From Neoarius graeffei (taxonomy: Eukaryota; Chordata; Actinopteri; Siluriformes; Ariidae), in NCBI RefSeq assembly GCF_027579695.1, contig NC_083592.1, positions 35,842,714 through 35,906,713 on the forward strand: a DNA stretch of 64,000 nucleotides, given 5' to 3'. The translations under genes were made by a program, and so were the position numbers. The notes beneath the pieces are model-generated. The model was not told where the DNA came from. It saw nothing but the letters and a program-made list of their open reading frames with translations, and did no database searches. Each line of letters starts with the position of its first letter. The first letter of the stretch is position 1. Positions 21,541 through 31,867 of this stretch are shown here, in pieces.

Positions 21541-22770
21541 CTTATAACAGTACTGAATCCACTGAAACCTTGATAAGGTCAAAATGTGTGATAAGGAAAT
21601 TAAAGTGTTAGTCAGGAATAAAGAGAAGCATGCACAGCCTATCTATTAAAACAACTGAGAGATTAAAACAAAACAATAAATCAATTCAGCACGCTGCGTG
21701 TTTACAGTGTAACAAACCGTTCCTGAGGTTAAATTCACACTACTTCAATAAAAGCTAATTCCTAAGACTAGGTTTTGCCCAAATGCCAAGTCTTACTCAG
21801 TATCTTGCCTCTAGCAAGATTATGAAGCGATGTTCCGAGACTTTTGGAGTTTCGCCGTTGTGGAGCACGTGAGTCGCTTCCGTGAGGCACAGAGAATTTC
21901 TTGGTCCGACGCGTGGTCGCTCGTGATGAAAAGTCTCTGATTAAATACTGTGCACAGCTTTTGAGTTAAAAAGGATCCAGTCGCTTCTTAACTTTAAAAT
22001 AACTGCCTGGGCTGCAGTAGTACGTACTTATAAGGAACAAATGAAAAACCAGTTGTAACTCAAGCTGAGTTTGAAATCACGCGATCTTAGAGTCTACCGT
22101 GGCCAAAGGTAAACAAAGAAAAGCGTGAAACTCTGATTCTTGAGGAAAAGAAAAGAAAAGACATCTGTTCTTGGGTTTGCTCGGCAGAGCAAACGATCCT
22201 CCCTGTGTCCGTGTTGAATTCACGGCGCCGAAAGAGGAGGAGCTAGGAGTTCCCGGGTTTCTTATGCTTTCATGGAGGATGTGACATTGGTGATCCCGCC
22301 CCCGCTTGACGCAGGTCAACGCGGAAGCTGGTGATGGGAGTTGTAGTCCTTAAAGGGACTGTTGTAGTTCTTAAACGGACTGTGTATTGTACCTACAAAT
22401 GTGTCACAATCACGAGGGACAATATCAGATGGTGTAAAAAATAAGTGTGCTTTTTATGCAAAAATGAAACTGAATAAAAATTGATTCAAATTCAAAGGAG
22501 GTCCCAATCTTCAGATGTTATGCTTGGAAATTAGGAACAGAAAATGATGAAAAAAAATGTCAGGAGACTGGCATCAAGAAAAAGGAATTAAAAGCCCCTT
22601 TCACATATGAAATCCATTATTGGATGAGATAAAAACAACACAGAATAGATAACAAATTTTCATTTCCACTCAGTCTTCCATAATGAAAAAGTATATTGTG
22701 TATTCCCACCTGACTTTATTTAATAAAATCCAATGGAGCACAAATCATGCAAGACTGGCTATGAAATATA
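21541..22770. other. Non-coding sequence, possibly an old LTR-type repeat
   Basis: It holds a GC-richer part at about 22150-22380 with GGGAGTTGTAGTCC (22337), a ZNF143-type promoter motif often found in fish repeats, and a short tandem (GGGACTGTTGTAGTTCTTAAA / CGGACT). I see no gene and no paired LTRs. Confidence 0.35.
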
Positions 22771-23147
22771 ATTCATGAGGTGGGAAGTCCATTGTTGCGA
22801 AAAGCCTGACCTGAGACATGAGTTAGTGAGCAACATGTTGCCGGGGAAGGGGTTGGAGATGGATGTAAGTGCAGAAGGTAGTTTATTAAGAAACGTGAAA
22901 ACAGGTAAACAATCCAAATTGACGAGCATAAATCAAGAGACGGTGAAACAGGCAATAGGTCGAGCGAGGCACAAACAGACTATCAAAGGCTAGGCAGGAA
23001 ATAAACACAAGAAACAGGAAGTCAAGGATCAGGAAACCAAGAGAAGCAAACAGGAACTAAGGCTCGGTAATGTGTCAGCAATGAAACGTAATACCTCATG
23101 ATCTGCAAGTGTTTTCCAAGTCCTTATATAGATGTGCTGATTGCGCC
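22771..23147. repeat. Older repeat, target of the Kolobok insertion
   Basis: The text up to ...GATGTGCTGATTGCGCC resumes after the Kolobok element as TTAATCCTGTGCAGG... at 25761. The flanks therefore belonged to one continuous sequence. Its purine-rich composition is typical of fish retrotransposon LTR-adjacent repeats, but I cannot name the family. Confidence 0.4.
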
Positions 23148-23481
23148 TTAAAGGTCAACTAAGTTAAAAAAACAAAATTCCATGGTGATCCAAATGTGTT
23201 TTCATATATCCAGAGAGATACCTTACATTTCTGAGCGTGATTTTGTGAATGTGCACTAATTGCTGGAAAGCGGTATTTCATCTGTTTTTCAGGACCCAAA
23301 GCTCCACCCTTCAAAAAATAAACTTACGAGCACGAGATAGGTCACGCAACCTCGTGACGTATGTTTCAGAATAACACGGTGGCATAGTCGTTGCACCTGG
23401 ACTGAAGTGCTGAAAGTAATTTGAGTTGATTTAGTTACTTACAAAGACTGAGTCCAGAGTTTTCGCCTACAGTCCCCAGCC

Positions 23482-24240
23482 ATGCCTACTCGGTGTATAA
23501 TCGCAGGTTGTGGCAATACATATAAAGATGGGGTAAGCTTTCATCGCTTCCCCAAAGATGAGACTATCAAAAAATTTGCGCCAAAAATGAAGTCGTACAG
23601 ATATCATGGCATCCTCAGCAGGTAAGTTCATACCTCTCGCTAACCTTGATAACTCAGAATGTTGCTGTTTTCATGCTGATAATAGATAACATCACATTCA
23701 GTATCAATATTAACAGCATCAACAAAATCATTGTTTCTTTCCTATCATTTCTATCTCAGGATTCATTTGGCAGCACTACACTACAATGCAAACAGTGACA
23801 GAGAGCAGGCAAGGACATGTAAAGGGGACCTATGCTATAGTATTCGAAAACCAAAGTACAAGCCAGGAAGTGCTTCAGCTAAGCCAGTCAAAGAACCATG
23901 CAACTACTGTAAGTCAAAGGTGGAAAATGCCACATTATGTAGGTTGTGATTTCCCCCATACATTTGTCACATATTGGCTTTGCACCGATTTGTAAAACGC
24001 TTTACCTAGTGTTACAAAACAGACAGCCCACCGAAACTAAAAGCAGTAATCTTCTTTTGAATGTTTGACATGTTTTTTTAATGTGTGTAGCCTATGTTGA
24101 GGAACTCATGGCTGATGTATCGGAGCAAGACTTTGACACTTCACCACCAGAGAGGCAGCCATCACCACCACCTTTGAGCAGCGGCCATGTGTACCCCCCC
24201 CAAAGAGGAGATAATCCGATGCCATCACAGCCGATTTTCC
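23482..24240 (+). pseudogene. THAP-headed transposase with its core deleted, three predicted exons
   Basis: Exon 1 (23482-23621) starts MPTRCIIAGCGNTYKDG VSFHRFP, a THAP N-terminus with the first Cys pair. It passes abruptly into KKFAPKMKSYRYHG. Exon 2 (23760-23908) gives RIHLAALHYNANSDREQA and CYSIRKPKYKPGS..., which resembles the C-terminal tail of fish Kolobok transposases. Exon 3 (from 24091) gives YVEELMADVSEQDFD and a Pro-rich end. Donor and acceptor sites are consensus and the frames join. The later THAP residues (Trp, C-x2-H) and the whole DDE core are absent. I infer an internal deletion near 23575. The end of exon 3 is uncertain. Confidence 0.65.
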
Positions 24241-24596
24241 AAAAAATGATTGTATTGTGCTGTATGTACACATCAGAGAAACTTTTGATGGGCAAATGTG
24301 TGTCATGTATGATCTTGTGCATTTTTGGGTCTTTGAAAACTTTTTCAGTTCTGTTTCAACACCATACATATTTATTATTATTATTATTATTTTTTTTTTT
24401 TTTTTTATTATTGCTGAGGTTATTTCAGGCAAGTGTTAGTGTTGATTATGGACATATAATGTATCCACACTGGATTGGGAAGGATTGCTGTGTGAATCCT
24501 TTTCCCAGGTCTTTGGACCTCTGGTTTGTCTTTGTTATAGGGTTAACAAATGCATTAGAACAAATAAATCTGATTCAAGTATACATTCAAACGTCT

Positions 24597-24602
24597 TTAT
24601 TT
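24597..24602 (-). promoter_or_regulatory. Poly(A) signal AATAAA for the antisense ballast-like exon
   Basis: AATAAA on the minus strand begins 6 nt after the stop codon at 24609. The tight spacing supports a once-real transcription unit on this strand. Confidence 0.55.
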
Positions 24603-24608
24603 GCCACA

Positions 24609-24762
24609 TTACACCACATCCAGGAAACCTGTATATTCAGTGGATGGGAATGTCTCCCGGATCTTTGTGACTGCACAGGATGGCAGTGGAACGCGAACAT
24701 GACGGCCTAGGTACTCCCAGCACCATCTAGCCAGCTGCCGATATGCAGTGTGTCTGAATTTC
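24609..24762 (-). pseudogene. P2X7 C-terminal 'ballast'-like terminal exon, antisense to the THAP gene
   Basis: Acceptor ttgctctacag precedes an exon reading AYRQLARWCWEYLGRHVRV, LPSCAVTKIRETFPS, EYTGFLDVV and stop TAA (24611-24609). The order Tyr-Arg...Trp...Leu-Gly, Pro-Ser-Cys, Ile-Arg-x-x-Phe-Pro, Tyr-x-Gly-Phe matches the end of the cytosolic zinc- and GDP-binding ballast domain of P2X7 receptors, and of the many fish proteins annotated as P2X7-like. The earlier cysteine-rich part of that domain is not found upstream, so only the last exon remains. An ATG-led frame at 24947 (MASSSSDISNQDEP) may be an upstream piece, but its phase does not fit. Confidence 0.65.
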
Positions 24763-25336
24763 CTGTAGAGCAAAGAAATGTCAAGAATGTGCCTTCATTA
24801 ATTATAGGTCATTTGGAATTCCAACCATTATTCAATGTACTTTGTGAATTTACTTTGTGTGTGGTTTTATTATTATTTTACTACAGTAGTGATGACACCT
24901 CTCCTCGGCTCATCTTGGTTGGATATATCGCTGGAACTGGATGCCATGTCGTTCAGCTCAATCACTCACCACCTCACAAATGTTCTACTCGCATGCGCGT
25001 CACTTATGTACCCTACCCTACCTGATAAAAAAAAAAAGAAAACGCATGATGCAGGACACATTCGGGGTGTATTACCTGTTGTGAAACACTATGGAAAACA
25101 ATGCACAACACAATGTGTCCCTTTTATTTCGATCCTTATCGATCATTTCCACAAAAACTGCAGGGAGTTCTTCAGGTACTTTCTGCATTGTATTCTGAAA
25201 CATACGTCATCACCTGTTGTCCAATCAGAAAGGGATATTTTGTAACTTCACTAAAAATATACGATTTTGAGAAGAACAACTTTCTTGCTTTACTTCCAAG
25301 TCGGGTTTTGTGTTTTTAGGTAAGAATAAACATATT

Positions 25337-25713
25337 CTCATCTCATCTCATTATCTCTAGCCGCTTTATCCTGTTCTACAGGGTCGCAGGCAAGCTGGAG
25401 CCTATCCCAGCTGACTATGGGTGAAAGGCGGGGTACACCCTGGACAAGTCGCCAGGTCATCACAGGGCCGACACATAGACACAGACAACCATTCACACTC
25501 ACATTCACACCTACGGTCAATTTAGAGTCACCAGTTAACCTAACCTGCATGTCTTTGGACTGTGGGGGAAACCGGAGCACCCGGAGGAAACCCACGTGGA
25601 CACGGGGAGAACATGCAAACTCCACACAGAAAGGCCCTCGCCGGCCATGGGGCTCGAACCCAGACCTTCTTGCTGTGAGGTGACAGTGCTAACCACTACA
25701 CCACCGTGCCGCC
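25337..25713 (-). mobile_element. tRNA-derived SINE with intact 14-bp target duplication
   Basis: AGAATAAACATATT occurs at 25323-25336 and again at 25714-25727. The copy has the TCATC-type tail (GAGAT on its sense strand). It inserted after the Kolobok element was in place. Confidence 0.95.
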
Positions 25714-25764
25714 AGAATAAACATATTATGAAAGTTAATTTTTTTTAACTTAGTTGACCTTTAA

Positions 25765-26343
25765 TCCTGTGCAGGTATGAAGGTATTCCCGTGCAAACGT
25801 CTGTTTGGCACGCGTGCTGTCCGGGGTGCACCCAAGAGTCTATCTGATGCACGCACCAAGGTGCACAGGTGTGACACATGGCATGAGTTGAGCTGCATCA
25901 TGTTTCTATTCAGAGAATTGTCTTCCTGTTTCTGAACATTTGTTTTGTTCAAGGAAAGTTGATTTATATTTTTTTTTCTTTCTACAGTGGGACTGCCATA
26001 TCTGCTGACTCTATAACTGTGGTTTCAACCTTCAAGCATGACCCCTCAAACTACAATTCCCACACATCCTGCTTATTAACACTTTACCAAGCACACCTGC
26101 TTTCATTTTCACTTATTACTCACCTCATTTAAACCCATGGCTTCTGTTAGATTGTCTTACGTTTGTCTTTATTTTCCATGCCAATGCTTGTTGTGTCCTT
26201 CATTTTTAATCTAATGTTTTCATGCTTGGTGTTTTTTGCTGTTTTGACTGTCCCGTGTAAATAAAAGGTTTGCACACCACTTGTATCCGTCTCCACATCT
26301 CAACCATGATAAAAATATCAAGTGGAAATATCAGAATCCTGTT

Positions 26344-26382
<39 letters not shown>

Positions 26383-27636
26383 ACATTCACATAACTTTTA
26401 TGACAGTATATTGTTGTAACTTTTTTCTTTTTAATTTATTTTATTTTATTGGTTATTGTTGATGTCATTATGTGTTGTTTATAAAGAAAACTTTATCATA
26501 GGTATGTATGTACATGAAAAACAAGCTTTATACATGGTTCGCTCCTGTCTGCGTTTTTGGCTATCCATGTTAGATTCCCTCACAGATACAGTACAGTGGT
26601 CCCTCTGTTTCTGCCGATGTTTTCTTTGCTTGTTGTTTTGAGTTGTGCCAAAAGATTTCTGTAAATGTTACTTGGTCAACAGGGGGTAGATTAACATTTC
26701 GACTTTGCCATTTTACTCCCATTCCCACAGGACACCATTACATGATGATAATGGAAAATATATGGGTGGTTTTTTTTTCAGTTTGAGTGGGAGTGGGGTA
26801 AAAGAGGCAGGAAGAAACTGGAAAGGATTGTAACTATTTGATGCAAAAGAAAGCTACAGCAATGGAAACTGAAAGGCAGGATAAAAAGAAGGCTCAAAGA
26901 TATTAGAAGAAAAGAAAACATTCTAAAACAAGAGATGATGAGGCAATGGAAGGCAATGAAGAAAGTTATATGTCATGAGGAGCAGGAAATTTTCAGGAGA
27001 GAATTATCTTGACCTAATTGGGAGAACAGGAAACAAAATGGAACAATAAATGAAACAGTAAAGGGGAAAAGAACAGATATAATCCTTGATCGAGGTACAA
27101 AAAGTCACAAATACCTTCAGCAAATATCACCTCCACTGGCCAGTTCTTGCCAAGTTGCATCGAACAATAATGACAACAAAGATGAAAATATCTAGTTTTG
27201 TGAGGATTATATGAAATGTCTGAAATGATGTGAAATGTTGCTAAAAGCTAAAGATAGTCCTGTTTTTGAAATAACCTAATATACATTAAAATCCAGTTAT
27301 AGATTCGTAGAACAATTCAGAATTTCAGCTCAATCACACTTTTGGTTCCTGCGAATCATATATTTGAACTTAACTCTGCCCCCTGTTGACATCCATACCC
27401 CATACACCTCCTCATAACATTGGCTTGAAGATGCCGTGGATCCATACAACCAGCTCTGTAATAGCTGTTTTAGTAAATCAAGCTCCACCCCCTTGGATTG
27501 ATAAGCAGGTGGAGACCAGGTTGTTTGCAAGACAACAAAAAATGGTTTTGATAATTCTTGAATATTAGACTGCTGATTAAATTGACACCAATTTCGGAAA
27601 CATAGGCCAAAATATTCCAAGGACTAGTTTTACATC
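25765..27636. other. Intergenic stretch: continued old repeat, (GA)n and non-coding sequence
   Basis: The first part continues the repeat interrupted by Kolobok. ACTACAATTCCCA (26050, a ZNF143-type motif) and AATAAA (26260-26265) could be remnants of an LTR. A (GA)n run lies at 26349-26381. At 27120-27200 a CAGTTCTTGCCAAG repeat fragment recurs. I find no supported gene. Confidence 0.4.
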
Positions 27637-27757
27637 CCATCCATTATCCATAACCGTTTATCCTGTGCAGGGTTGCGGGCAAGCTGGAGCCTGTCCCAGC
27701 TGACTATGGGCAAGAGGCAGGGTACACCCCGGACAAGTCGTCAAATCATTGCAGGGC
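27637..27757 (-). mobile_element. Truncated SINE joined to a LINE tail
   Basis: The SINE 3' half (CCATTATCCATAACCGTTTATCC ... CATTGCAGGGCTAG) stops where non-LTR retrotransposon coding sequence begins. The SINE head is missing. Confidence 0.8.
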
Positions 27758-28129
27758 TAGGTTTTTGTCAACAGATGCCGACGTAGGATCCTAAGGATAT
27801 GGTGGCCAGGAAAGATTACCAATGAAGAGTTGCTGAGAAGAACAAAAGATACACCCATGGTAACCCAAATACGGCAAAGAAAATGGGGGTGGATTGGCCA
27901 TACCCTAAGGAAACCTAGGAACAACATCATAAGACAGGCATTATGGTGGAATCCCCAGGGGAAAAGAAAGAGAGGTTGCCCCCGGAATACCTGGAGATGG
28001 AACACAACAGCAGAGATCCAAACAGCTGGCTACACCTGGAAGCAGTTGGAGAAAGAAGCACAGAACAAGACAGACTGGAGGAGGATTGTCGGTGGCCGAT
28101 GTTCCTCTTTGGAACCACAGGCTTAAGTA
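27758..28129 (+). pseudogene. Non-LTR retrotransposon (LINE) ORF2 C-terminal fragment
   Basis: The open frame runs to TAA at 28127: RILRIWWPGKITNEELLRRT, WGWIGHTLRKPRNNI, RQALWWNPQGKRKRGCPRNT, then GYTWKQLEKEAQNKTDWRR and the end. This WIGH...LR...GKRKRGRP...TW block is the common C-terminal region of LINE endonuclease/reverse transcriptase proteins in animals. It is 5'-truncated, as usual for LINE insertions. The clade cannot be decided from this piece. Confidence 0.75.
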
Positions 28130-29019
28130 AGTACATAAGTTAGACTTAAACTCTGAGACTGTGTCTGAGACCCGAACACTCCTTGGAAGGCTGTTCTATA
28201 ACTGTGGGGCTTTGTAAGAGAAGGCTCTACCCCCTGCTGTAGCCCACACTACTTGAGGTACCAACAAATAGCCTGCACAAGTGACTAACTGTACATTCAA
28301 AGCATGTTTTGTAAAAATAATAAAATAAAATCAATTGGATAAATACATTTGCTACTTTGGAGATTTCAGTGTTTATATCTGTATGGATGCAAGTGGGTCC
28401 AGCTTGGGTATCAGGCTTGATGATGGAGACCAAACCTGATGTAGTCTCATTTGAACCATTAAAAGTAAGCAGTTTTAAGACTCATGTAAATTACTTTAAA
28501 TCAATTTGCATAAATTTCCTGAACTGCATGTTTCCATACATTTTTGTCTTCCAAGGGGACTTTTTTCCATTAAAAGAAAAAAAAATCCTGAAAGACTACG
28601 TTCTCCTCATCATTCTACTCCCCATTATTGCAGTGGTTTCTCCCTTTGCTGTTTCCTAATCCCAAGAGATTTTGCTGCTGCCAGAATTGTTGACTGGGCA
28701 TATTTCATAGTAGCGCTTACCTTCTGATTTTAGCCTAGGAAAGTGGGCATTAAAAAAAAAAAACGCCATAAGGTTCCTTCTGGGGCTTATGTTCTGGGCC
28801 TTGCAGCCATTAAACTGAAGATTAACTACATTTCAGTCTTTATTGGTGTTTAAATTTATGGTTTGTCAGTAACATCAAGTATCTCAGTTTTGTGCCTTAT
28901 TCCAGGTGGAGGTTCAGTGGATTTCAACTTGTCCCTACTGAATGAGTCCATCTTTACAGTTATTATTTGGACAGTTGACAAAACAATCTTGCTAACATAA
29001 ACTGTGATATAGCGCTAGA
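28130..29019. other. Non-coding stretch with a likely repeat at 28150-28260
   Basis: GGAAGGCTGTTCTATAACTGTGGGGCT and GCTCTACCCCCTGCTGTAGCC look like a dispersed fish repeat, possibly the 3' UTR of the LINE. The remainder is AT-rich without recognised features. Confidence 0.4.
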
Positions 29020-29032
29020 CTGCTACAAATCT

Positions 29033-29394
29033 CATCTCATTATCTCTAGCCGCTTTATCCTTCTACAGGGTCGCAGGCAAGCTGGAGCCTATCCCAGCTG
29101 ACTACGGGCGAAAGGCGGGGTACACCCTGGACAAGTCGCCAGGTCATCACAGGGCTGACACACAGACACCCATTCACACTCACATTCACACCTACGGTCA
29201 ATTTAGAGTCACCAGTTAACCTAACCTGCATGTCTTTGGACTGTGGGGGAAACCGGAGCACCCGGAGGAAACCCACGCGGACACGGGGAGAACATGCAAA
29301 CTCCACACAGAAAGGCCATCGCCGGCCCCGGGGCTCGAACCCAGGACCTTTTTGCTGTGAGGCGACAGCGCTAACCACTACACCACCGTGCCGC
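29033..29394 (-). mobile_element. tRNA-derived SINE with 13-bp target duplication
   Basis: CTGCTACAAATCT lies directly before (29020-29032) and after (29395-29407) the copy. The head ends ACCACTACACCACCGTGCCGCC in this orientation. Confidence 0.95.
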
Positions 29395-30905
29395 CTGCTA
29401 CAAATCTTATATGACATAATTAATAATTCTTAATTCTTGGACTTAACCTATTGTCAGTCGAGCTATTGAGGTATGCATGGACCACAGGAACATTCTGAGC
29501 AAAATGTATTGTAATAATTGAGAACAGTGAAAAACACTCATGATGTTGCACTCATTTTTATACTCATTTATGTCCCTGACTTGCTGGATTATTTATTGGT
29601 TAGCATTTTCATTAAATCCATATGCTTTTTTTTTTAATTATGGAACTACATATGCATGTACTGATGTGCCTTGAGTTTAAAAAAAAATTACACAATCAGA
29701 CATTAATTATTTAAGAATTTAGATGATTATGTGCCTATATCACTTACATTTTATTGCCAAAAGTATGTGGACACTTGATCAATTGCTCCCATGTGCTTGC
29801 TGAATATCCCATTACAGATTAAATCCTCTAATATAGGCCGGGGCCTTTATTTCACTCAAGTGCATCTTGGTCCAGGCCATTATTGGAAGGAGGCCAGAAT
29901 TAGAGGCAGGCCTCTATTTCTATTTGAGCAAAACAGACTACCAGTGGAATGAATAAAAACGAGATTTTCTGTCTATTTGTCAAGTTGATGCTTGGTTGCC
30001 TGGTTACCACCAGACCTACCGGTAATCACAATCAGGGGCGCCTGCAGGGTTGAACTGTAAGGTACGCACTAGCGGTGTAATCCCCCCCCCCCCCCCCAAA
30101 AAAAAACGCTTGCGTGCTGCAGTTTCTATGAAGAGTCGATCTATAGGCTTATACACAAAACAACGATAGAACTTTAACTTGAAATTGAACAATAGCCTTC
30201 CATGAACACAGGCTGATATTTGAACAACATATGTGAACTACACACGACAATAAACAATAAACTCTTTATAGCCTCGATTAGAATCTAGTGAACTTGCTCA
30301 GCACTACCGCACGCACGACTCTGACACACACCGTAGCGCAACGTGGGGTACAGAGACTCGCTGAAAAACTCCTCGGGTATTTTTCTGAGTTTACCGAAAA
30401 TCAGAGTAGAAGGAGCCACCAGTGGCGGTTCTAGACCAAAATTACTAGGGGGGCCGAGGTGGGGCCAGTGTTTTTTCAGGGGGGCACATATAAGGAAAAA
30501 ACATGGCAATATTTAAGCGTTCAAAATGTTTTGTTTAGTTTATTTAAAACCAAAACAAAATACTTTGAGCATTAATACAATGAGATAAACATTCTGTCTC
30601 AATAGCCTAAACATAAAATAAATTGTGCTCAATAAATCTTAAAACCATGTTTCTCTTTTTTGTAAAATAAGATTTCTGTTTTTGCATACAATGAATCTTT
30701 TATCTGTCCAATGACACTTTTTAAATTCACAGCATGAATTTTCTTTTTCACAGCATGAGACTTGAATGTACAATCACTATCTTTATCTAAATCACACTGT
30801 CATCTCACTCTTTATGTACAGCAGGGGGGAAAAATAGAAAGAAAAAATAAATTCACATACAGTGGTCTCAGAATCACCCTATAGCATTCACAGCAGGCTG
30901 AAACA

Positions 30906-31244
30906 CTACAACAACAAGATTCTGCGATTGTGACTCCTTGAGAAACGGTCTACAAATGCATCAAGGTTCAAAGCCTTGGACCTTCTGGATTCAATGCTGA
31001 GCACACCAAGATTGCTTAGACGCTCCTCACTAATGGTGGATCGGAGGCAGGTCTTCACCAGTTTCAAAGTGGAGAAACTCCGCTCACAAGAGGCAGATCT
31101 CACTGGGAGTGCCACAGCTATTTTGCATAGTCTAAAGAGCTCAAAAAATACTTTTTTATATGGCTCAGTGAAACGTGTCAACGCTACTGTATCTGATGGC
31201 TTTTCAATCAAAAAACTTCGGACGTGACAGCTGTTATCACTCAC
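30906..31244 (-). pseudogene. hAT transposase C-terminal dimerisation domain
   Basis: The 112-residue frame contains ALPVRSASCERSFSTLKLVK, RSTISEERLSNLGVLSIE and a short tail RFSRSHNRR. The S-x-x-CERSFS-x-LK and LSIE blocks define the hAT dimerisation (Dimer_Tnp_hAT) region, as in ZMYM1-like and TTF-finger hAT proteins. The catalytic core upstream is absent: a 14-bp hairpin at 31214-31254 sits at the frame start, possibly a deletion scar. It is not functional alone. Confidence 0.88.
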
Positions 31245-31254
31245 GTCCGAAGTT
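31214..31254. repeat. 14-bp perfect inverted repeat within the hAT element
   Basis: AACTTCGGACGTGA (31214-31227) is followed after 13 nt by its exact complement TCACGTCCGAAGTT (31241-31254). Confidence 0.85.
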
Positions 31255-31378
31255 TACAATTCGCGCTGCTGCTGGTCTTTCTGCTGCAGGTAACAGTGTG
31301 CGTGTAGCGCTTTAAGGAGTCCGTGTAGAACACTCTGTCATGTCAGTTCCGATCTTCGAGCCAGCGCACGTCGAAATT

Positions 31379-31755
31379 CATTCATTCATTCATTATCTCT
31401 AGCCGCTTTATCCTTCTACAGGGTCGCAGGCAAGCTGGAGCCTATCCCAGCTGACTACAGGCGAAAGGCGGGGTACACCCTGGACAAGTCGCCAGGTCAT
31501 CACAGGGCTGACACATAGACACAGACAACCATTCACACTCACATTCACACCTACAGTCAATTTAGAGTCACCAGTTAACCTAACCTGCATGTCTTTGGAC
31601 TGTGGGGGAAACCGGAGCACCCGGAGGAAACCCACACGGACACGGGGAGAACATGCAAACTCCACACAGAAAGGCCCTCGCCGGCCCCGGGGCTCGAACC
31701 CAGGACCTTCTTGCTGTGAGGCGACAGCGCTAACCACTACACTACCGTGCCGCCC
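31379..31755 (-). mobile_element. tRNA-derived SINE inside the inner hAT, 12-bp target duplication
   Basis: CACGTCGAAATT flanks it at 31367-31378 and 31756-31767. It is the youngest layer of this nest. Confidence 0.95.
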
Positions 31756-31867
31756 CACGTCGAAATTAATAAATCTTATTATCTGTTCAGCACAGGGGCC
31801 ACAACAGGGGCCAGGAGCAATTTTACAGGGGCACTGGCCCCCGTTTAAAACCGCCTATGGGAGCCAC

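Larger units (their letters stand above)
23152..25760. mobile_element. Kolobok-type DNA transposon with THAP and ballast-like gene pieces
   Basis: The ends are perfect inverted repeats for about 21 bp (AGGTCAACTAAGTTAAAA...) and abut TTAA at 23148-23151 and 25761-25764. Inside, the plus strand has a THAP-type start and a transposase-tail-like segment with good splice sites, and the minus strand has a P2X7-ballast-like terminal exon with its own poly(A) signal. A SINE (25337-25713) has inserted near the right end. The DDE core is missing, so the element is a non-autonomous derivative that needs transposase from elsewhere. Confidence 0.85.
30420..31859 (-). mobile_element. Inner hAT element with 8-bp target duplication
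   Basis: GGAGCCAC is present at 30412-30419 and again at 31860-31867. The termini read CAGTGGCGGTT and, inverted, CATAGGCGGTT. The minus strand carries the hAT C-terminal dimerisation region. A SINE has inserted inside. An 8-bp duplication with CA-GGCGG ends is diagnostic of hAT. Confidence 0.88.

Noticed and set aside
20400..22400. A solo LTR of an endogenous retrovirus or other LTR element
   Set aside because: Promoter-like motifs and a poly-repeat region suggest it, but I could not find matching ends or a target duplication.
24091..24710. A 200-residue protein from the continuous frame in the Kolobok element
   Set aside because: Only the first about 50 codons fit the spliced gene; the rest is poly(T)-coded hydrophobic sequence typical of intron or UTR.
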